A DNA stretch of 64,000 bases from Sphaerosporella brunnea (taxonomy: Eukaryota; Ascomycota; Pezizomycetes; Pezizales; Pyronemataceae): positions 221,129 through 285,128 of the forward strand of contig VXIS01000018.1 of NCBI GenBank assembly GCA_008704415.1. Reading direction: 5' to 3'. The number at the start of each line of letters is the position of its first letter. Within the stretch, counting starts at the first letter, position 1. Of the stretch, positions 56,902-64,000 are shown one piece after another. The notes under the pieces are model-generated. The model had not been told where the DNA came from, made no database searches, and saw nothing but the letters and a program-made list of their open reading frames with translations. The translations under genes were made by a program, and so were the position numbers.

Positions 56902-59900
56902 ACATCGCATACTTGGACCGGGAACCTCTTGCCATGTTCTTTCTAAAATATACATTGCATTCTCAGATTTTCGGGGACTCTTCAAATCCGTGGGTCGACT
57001 CTCAAAAGTCGCCGTAAACTATGACGCCGCAAAAGCCTTACCCCGTGAAGCAGAAATTTTCGCTAGACTTACAAGAAGAGATCGCAGACCACTGTGATCT
57101 GATCTTCTTTGTGGCAGCAGTGTATGACCGAGTGATCCCCAGTGAATACAGAGTTTCAACCCTTAGAAGCATAGGAACGATTTCCCAGCCTGAAAGTAAT
57201 AATAATACGAATTCATGGAACTTGCTGAATCTCATCTCACCCTTCGAATTCGCGGCAGTGACCCGGTCCTTTCAGGATCCGAAGTTTCGCCGATCTCGCT
57301 GGCTCTTAACTATTTTGTCATGACTTGTTTATGTCCCATTCATCGAAGTCACAATGAATTCCACCATGTCTGTTCCCAGATTCCTGAGGACTTACCACCT
57401 ACAAACTAGGCCACCAAATATCACTCACAGTAAGACATGAGAATCATCAACCACATGTTTGATAGCGGCCTGGACAAGAGTTTCCCAGCATGTGCAACTA
57501 TACAGACTTGCTTATCTAGTTCGGAACGGAACCATCATCTTCTTTTGCTATTTGTGACAGGAGTGGAGACTCGAGCTCGGGGATCTGCTTCCGTAGTGCA
57601 AAACCAAGTGTTTTTTTTTTTCATGCGCACTTGGTTATTATAATGAAAGGAAATTACTTTTCTGACTGAATTCGCAAGGCAGACAGACAGGCTGGCTGTT
57701 GGGTGGGAGGCTCCGATGTCGACTAGCAGCGGCGGCCATCCGGCGACCTCGATCCCCGTGCCCTTCCTGCTACTTCGAGGACCAACTTAGGCTATTCCAC
57801 TTCACCTTCCACTTTAGCTACATCTCTTCCATCTGGCAAGTTTCTAAACCGTGTGATGCCTTTGCAGCAAGCCCGACCCTCCCCACAATCCGGGCGGAAG
57901 AGACGAACACAAAGTCGCGTGGACGATGTGTGTATTCTGCGGGGAACGGAAAAGGATCGGTCGCAAGGTGCGGTGGTACGTTGCAGGAATGTTTAGGAAG
58001 GGTTTGTTAGGCCTGCGAACTATGATTTCTCAGAGTGCGGCTTTCGAAGGAGGAACTGGCAGCTTCGTAGAGGGAGAAAGGACGAATAGGCGGGTTGGCG
58101 GTGTGCTCTAGGTGCTTCCGTTGATTGAAGTTAACTAGTACCGGTATTGATGGGAGGAAGGATGGTAAGAGATCTCCTCAGGCTTTTTGCTTCCAGTTTT
58201 ATGGAAACTTTTTTGGGGTCAAAGACAAGCGAGTGATGTGTTTGTCAAAGTCTTCCCCGTATGTTCCCGTCGTTTTTTTTGCGGGCATGACAGCTTTGAC
58301 ATCGTATGGGTACTGGTGGCTCAGCGATTACCAGGAGGGGTCGTGGGGTGGAGGTGCGGAACGAGAAGCGAAGGGCCCGAGCTTTAGCTTTCCGAAAATA
58401 TTGTAGCCTGCCATAGTGAATCCACATCACCAGTCAATGTCTCGTGCCGCACTTCAACAACTCAAAGACGGAAGGAGGGTCATCACTCGTTTTTTTTTTG
58501 TAGATTAGGTTGCCACCGATGCCCCGAAACGTTGGAATAGAGGGCCGCCTCGGTTCGGACAGTGTTCCGGCCGATAGTGTTCGTCTCGGTCGCTTCTCCG
58601 AGTGATCGACCATGGGCCACCGCCATTGAGAGGATGTTGTCACAGTACCCGTACCCTGGTGAGTTTGCAAAACGTCTGGCGATGTTGCTCGGTGGGTGTG
58701 AGTGAAGAGTAGGGTTACCGGTTGGATCGCTCCCCACCATTTCGGTATGTTGAGGAGGAGGTCAAAGCGGCATCTCAGGACAGTATCTGCCATGTCGAGG
58801 CAGTGTTATCATTCGTGCAACACGCTTGATTATCCTGCAAGCAACCACTACATTGCTATCGCCATGACTCTGACATTGTAAGCCGGCACCGAGTTACGCC
58901 CGATCCTCAGTTCTCGCGGACTGCCCCTCGTTCTCATGAACAAGAGGGTGTCCACCTCATTTTCAACACTCCATAGAGCCAGGTTTGTGTTGCTCACGGG
59001 GCCATTCCATGCAACAAACGATGATCCGATCCTTTTCTTCTGTCACCCCTCTTAGAAGCACAATTGTGACAGCTCAACGCGCGCCAACAACAGATATGGC
59101 CGGAAAATATTCGGGAAAGAGGGGTGAAAATCCAAGGAATCAACCCACAACTATACTCCTTCAAGGCATGAGATTTGGTGGCGACTTAGCAGCTAGCTGG
59201 AATCTTTGGTGTTTGAACCAATAGGGTATTCCGTTGACTGCCTCTCAGATCACTCATGGGAGTTTTTGGATCTTTTTTGGCAATACCTGTATATCCAAGG
59301 ATCGTGTTGGTGTTCTCACGATCTTCCTGACTTCCGTAGTCAGGATCTTGCGCATCACACCACGACCAGGACTTCTCATTCGCTGTATTCTAGAGTTTCG
59401 TATGCCAACCCCACTCAGCACTATGGACGCAAGCAATAAGCAGCTTGCACACACAGGTCTATCACCGCACATGAGGAAAGGAGGGGCGGGAGAGAGCGGA
59501 GTCTCAGAAATGCATTGCCATCGCATCCCAGTGCATTCTTGAAGGTTGTGAACGACTGAGCTGAGGATGATTTCCCATGATTTGCAGCTGGGCTAGTTCA
59601 TGACTAAGGCCCGGTAGCGACTTGTTGGCAAGTCCAACCTGTCCCCAAGTCTCGGTCACGCTCTAGACCCCCCACCCCGTTCAACTAGGAAGGCTGGAAA
59701 GGTGGTGCATCTCGCTGTCGTCTATTGGCTAGTTTCAGTCCGAAACTTGGCCCCCAGCCCTTCGTATCATACTGACAGGGTGTTATCATCGACGCCGCTA
59801 TCGGTATGGTACCGAAGAGGAGATTCCCGACTGCAAAGTTAAGGCATGACATATTGGTAGGTCCTTTTTCAAGATCTTCGTAGGGCAAAACAAGGCGAAC

Positions 59901-61038
59901 GTCGAGGCCAAAGCCGTCATATCCGAAAACGCGACTTTCCGTGTCTTGTGAGGATTTTTGGGGGCTCCTTCCTCGCTCAGTTTCTGTGACCTGTTTTTTT
60001 TTTTTCTTTTTTTTTTTTTCCTCTGTGATTGCTAGGCTTGCTTTTTGGTCTTAATGTAGGCTTTTATTCGACGTGAAAACTGGGTGAGACCTAAAGGGTT
60101 TGCGGGTGAATGATAGCTCCGCAGTCGGTGTGAGACTGTTCCTCATGGCGAAATAATTCACATGAGACAATGAGACGAGATCGATTAGATTAGATCCGAA
60201 TACACGGCTGTGACCGCAAATGCCAGTCTCGGGCTGGTCCCCGTCGGCGACCCCTTTTTGTGCCATGAGCGAGAACAATCCATGCATTCGTTTGAAACAA
60301 ACCCGACTTCGTCACATGATAAAAATCCTAGAGTTTAAGGTGCGGCTCTTCCGCTGCAGCGTGACGTACCGAGGTCGAATCTCCGGAGCCATCGCCTTCA
60401 TGAACACACCTTGACCTTGACAGCAACACCAAATTCTCCCGGCATCTGGCAAACTAATCTGATATCGGGGCGAGCTCCGGTGCGATGACCGCTATTCGGC
60501 TCGACTGGACCCCACATGCAACGCAGCCCATCCGATGCAGTCGCACAGGGCATTTCCCTCTGCCGATGTCCAAGATCGCGTACTAGAATACGCATGTGGC
60601 CATGGGATGACGAAACGTCACCGAAGTCTAGGCCCTTGTTATTACACAAAAGTGCTCGTTTCATCGGTACCGGGCAGCAGCGGTGTTCATGGCGTCGAAA
60701 GCCGGGATTTTGGGATCTGGTTGTCGTTCCAAGGAAACTGCAAATCAGGGACGACAGTCGCAACCACCTGTCATTCCAAATCATCACCCCTAGTTACCCG
60801 CCAATGCGGGCCAGCAATTTATGCGGAATGATTGTTTTCAGAGCTATGGTGTTGATCCTCTCCCGTCGGTGGAACGGAGCGGGCCGGGGGGCGGAACGAG
60901 CGGGCGATGCCACTACTGACAGCAAGCTAGGGTAGGGACGGGAGCGGAGCGCCGGTTCTGGGACGAGAGCAAAACACTAGGTATGTCACGGCGCTTTGCA
61001 CGGCCATTGGTTATTACTCACAAAAATTTATGCGCGTG

Positions 61039-61064
61039 TTTTTTTTTTTTTTTTTTTTTTTTTT
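61039..61064. repeat. poly(T) tract (26 T)
   Basis: Uninterrupted T-run. The opposite strand would read as a poly(A) tail, but no adjoining retroelement was recognised. Confidence 0.9.
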
Positions 61065-62452
61065 GCATCAGAAGCGTACTGATCACGAAATCCAGAGAAA
61101 AGACGAGACCGTAGGGCACGGAGAATTTGCCTCGCGGTCTTACACCTCGAAGCAAGGCTTACCGGATCGCCGCCCAAATCTCTGGGACCAGAGAAACGGC
61201 CGTCATCCGCCACATTCCGCCAGGCTGGGAGCTCCAGACTTACGATTGGTATGCCAGGCCAGAGTGCACGGTTTCCTCTCATTTTGGCTCGTTTCAAAAT
61301 CATACAAAAGACATTTGGAAATTCTCTCCATTTTGACCCATCGGTCGGACCATTCCGCATCTGCAGATGTAGAATACTTTTTGAAGTCAGCCGCTGGTGT
61401 TATTTTTTTTAACCCTTCAGCTGTGACTTGATCTCGCTTTTGGAAGGTCGAGACAGATGGGTTTTGCGGCAAAAAAACAAGCACTTATTGTAGACGCATT
61501 TTGAAAACGATCCGCAGGTTATTTGCTCTTTCTGGAGTCGCGCACGTTGTAAATGACACACACGATGTGATACCAAGGCGCAAGAATCGGGTAACGATAG
61601 GAGTTTTGTCACATGCATTGCGCGTGGGGCTTTTGTTTCTTTTCATAGCGACTGTGTCTGCCTGTGCCTGCGTTTGTGTCTGCCAATCCGCGATTCAGGT
61701 TCCTACTTCAAGAAGCAGAGTAGAGGGAGGTAGGTACAGCTGAGTAGCCTTACAGAAATTGTTCTCAAACATTCGTCCCGCTATCTTGGTTTGTCTGGTT
61801 CTGGTCTCGGAATTCCAAGACCATGTGCATTCGCTTTTGGGTAGGGCCATGCTGAGGAACGGGTGGGACGGCGCTGCTGCCGCGGAAATGAAAGTCACCT
61901 ATAGCGCAAGCGCGGAAAGGGACCGGTGACCACGAGTGGAATCGATGTCCACCCATCATGTGTGCGGGCAAAGTTATGCTCAGGCTTTGAGCGAGAATCG
62001 CGGGGCATTTCCCAAGAAAGGAATCCGTAACACTTTGTTATTCCAGAAACTTGATTGTTTTTTTTTTGTTTTTTTTTTGTTTTTTTTTCTTTGCTTTTGT
62101 CCTATACCTATGTGGTGCGTCAAATGTCTCGGACGATGAACCACGAGCTTGGACCTCCTCATTCGAACACAAGAGCTACCAATCAGGCACCAGGAAAGTA
62201 CCACAACCTCTTGGTCTGCTACCAAAGGTCTCACGCTGTGTTGCGGACCGCGGATACCCTGAATAACATTCGCTCGTTCCCAACCAACCGTTCGTTCGCT
62301 TAACACCTGCATCTTGCACGCGGCGGGCGGCCAGAATCAAAATGCTCGCCAGGCTGAATCACAACTCACATGTTAGCGCGTCGAGGTGGGGGCATTCACG
62401 TCTCCCCCCCCCCCCGCTGCTCTCCACAGCAGATCCCCCAACCACCCCCCAT

Positions 62453-62495
62453 CGCCACCACCAGCACCACCACCACCACCACCACTACGACCACT
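62453..62495. repeat. (CCA)n-type triplet tract in the THYN1 leader
   Basis: Imperfect CCA/CAC triplets just upstream of the THYN1 start codon. Confidence 0.85.
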
Positions 62496-62520
62496 ACTCC
62501 TTCCCCGGCAGCAGCCAATC

Positions 62521-63644
62521 ATGCCGCCAAAACGTCAACGCAAGGCCTCTGCAGATGTAGCAACGGCCGAGCCTCTGCATTCCGCAAAGAAGCGTACCAC
62601 GCGCTCTAGCACGCGATCCTCCGTCGCTGCACAGAAGCTCGAGTCGCCGCAGCAGGCCGAGGAGGAGGAGGATTCAGCACAGACTCAGTCCGAAAGTGGA
62701 GTTGTTGCGGAAGCGCTCCCGAAGAAGAAGAACAAGTTCACCGAAAAAGCAGAGGGAGATGTGGAGGGAGAAAGGTTTTGGCTCATGAAAGCGGAGCCAG
62801 AGTCGCGTATCGAGAGGGGGAAAGACGTCAAATTCTCGATTGATGACTTAGCGGCGTGCAAGGTACCCCAAGGCTGGGATGGAGGTATGTATGTTTTTAC
62901 TACCCCCCCCTCCCCCCGGCCCACCTCTTCCGTGTCGCGTTTGAACGTTGTTTATTTTGTGGCGGCGATATCTCTTTTTTTTTTTTTTTTTTTTTTCCGA
63001 TCTCTCCCATGTTTCCGCTAACTGGGTAACTTATCTGCCGCATAATAAACAGTTCGGAATTACGGTGCTCGGTACGTATACGTAGCTAGGCACGCCCAAA
63101 TGCGAGCCGAAATTGATATCATATCTAGAAACAACCTCAAAGCGATGAAGAAAGGAGACCTTGCATTCTTCTATCACAGGTAGGCAGTTCCTCCCCTCCC
63201 CCAGGAAGCACCTTCCAAATAGCGAATTGCGAAACCACATAGACAGACAAGTATCTCATAGCTAACTTACTTGGTGGTGCCCTTTCCTGTCGTGGGAGGG
63301 GGAGGTGTTGACGCAACAAATTCAGTAACTGTAAACAGCCCGGCATAGTAGGCGTGATGCGAGTAGTACAGGAAGCGTCGGTGGACACGACCGCGTTCGA
63401 TCCTAACGAACCATACTACGACCCAAAGTCCTCTCCCGACAACCCGAAGTGGTATCTCGTGCACGTCGAGTTCGTGCGCAAGTTCCGGCGCATTATCGGT
63501 CTGCATGAGCTGAAGACTTATGCGAATGGCCCGCTGGCCACGATGCCGTTGCTCAAGCAGGGCCGGCTTAGCGTGTCTGGGGTGCCGAAAGAGTGCTGGG
63601 ACTTTGTTTTGAGCCTTGAGGATAAGCAGCAGTTGGATACGTAG
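62521..63644 (+). CDS. THYN1: EVE-domain protein, thymocyte nuclear protein 1 homologue
   Basis: A 250-aa protein from exons 62521-62884, 63053-63071, 63129-63179 and 63326-63644. The N-terminal 80 residues are basic and acidic nuclear-type low complexity ([13 protein letters not shown]). The EVE (PUA-like) domain begins [20 protein letters not shown], then [17 protein letters not shown]. It then passes a 19-nt microexon giving VRNYGAR. The rest reads [47 protein letters not shown] and [12 protein letters not shown]. It ends in [15 protein letters not shown] [23 protein letters not shown] domains bind modified bases or RNA; the cellular role in fungi is unclear. The start at 62521 follows the triplet tract; an upstream in-frame ATG at 62386 is inside low-complexity sequence and less likely. 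Confidence 0.9.
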
Positions 63645-63883
63645 ATAAATTCGTTAGAAGGCTTGCTTTCTTTAGGTGCATTGCGGGAGGCGGGTACGCA
63701 GATGCAAGTAATTGAGGAGGTTGGAGTTGCGATGAGCTGGTTATATGTTCGGGCTGGGTTTAGTAAAGTAACTACTTTACTGCTGCAGAGCATGTTATGT
63801 ACTATGATATGGCGAACACATGGCCATGCGGCCTGCAAGCATACATTGCTCGCGAACCGCATCATCATCATCGTCATCACCAC

Positions 63884-63914
<31 letters not shown>

Positions 63915-64000
63915 GCCGCTGCATCTCGGCGCTGAGCTGTCACCAAGCGGGCGCGAGCGTTAAAATCTCCGTGTTATAGGGTAGTATGTAGTCCTCGTTT
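63645..64000. other. 3' flank of THYN1, no gene seen
   Basis: Contains the ATC microsatellite. No coding feature recognised up to the window edge. Confidence 0.5.
63860..63914. repeat. (ATC)n microsatellite
   Basis: CATCATCATC-type run with one CGTC and one CACCACC interruption. Confidence 0.92.

Larger units (their letters stand above)
56902..62520. other. 5.6-kb gene-poor region
   Basis: Many open frames of 60-140 aa on both strands, but none has a domain, a signal peptide with consistent exons, or a splice structure I can defend. Long T-runs occur (T26 at 61039-61064; T8-T9 runs near 62059-62090), and a CCA-rich triplet tract (62453-62495) sits just before THYN1. Non-coding RNA genes cannot be excluded. 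Confidence 0.5.

Noticed and set aside
57021..57323. 100-aa frame after the NmrA-like gene
   Set aside because: No domain, no signal peptide and no splice structure; treated as chance.

Overview
The window is nuclear DNA of a filamentous ascomycete (Pezizomycotina; class not determined). The evidence is short GT-AG introns (mostly 44-60 nt, often with CTAAC branch sites), tRNA genes with introns, conserved eukaryotic genes (PIG-U, SAC1, RPS7, DNA polymerase kappa, bL36m, THYN1), fungal secreted and GPI-anchored proteins, and decayed DNA transposons. About 18 genes are supported, set in long non-coding stretches. There are no operons, CRISPR arrays or rRNA genes.

Layout. 1-4513: the GPI-transamidase subunit PIG-U (-, cut by the window edge), divergent from the phosphoinositide phosphatase SAC1 (+). 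4514-6602: non-coding, with a tRNA-like sequence. 6603-8857: a fused cysteine hydrolase plus amidase (-), which could take biuret through allophanate. 11140-11715: a LINE 3'-end fragment. 12377-14477: an eight-exon MFS multidrug-type transporter (-). 17044-20321: a decayed hAT transposon with terminal inverted repeats and a near-perfect 8-bp target duplication, sitting inside an older ORF. 20322-28259: mostly decayed sequence, including relics of a fungal N-terminal/ubiquitin-like domain protein, a second LINE fragment, and one small gene on the minus strand.

28260-40491: a RING protein with SUMO-interaction motifs (Slx8-like), tRNA-Gly, a secreted glycerophosphodiester phosphodiesterase, a structurally complete Tc1/mariner element, a GPI-anchored Ser/Thr-rich protein, an NAD(P)-binding protein and a GH78-like gene broken by two single-base frameshifts. 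42083-48799: RPS7, a perfect small hAT MITE with an 8-bp duplication, two small secreted proteins and a GNAT acetyltransferase. 48972-56901: tRNA-Phe, mitochondrial bL36, an F-box protein, DNA polymerase kappa, a 91-bp pogo-like MITE in the divergent promoter region, and an NmrA-like reductase. 56902-62520 is 5.6 kb with no convincing gene. 62521-63644: the EVE-domain protein THYN1, with a 19-nt microexon.

The most notable items are the isochorismatase-amidase fusion, the related autonomous-type and miniature hAT elements (both inserted into older open frames), the intact-looking Tc1/mariner transposase whose frame depends on a 44-nt intron, and the pogo-like MITE between two housekeeping genes. 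Exon coordinates were worked out by hand from frame continuity, splice signals and family conservation. They have not been tested against transcripts.
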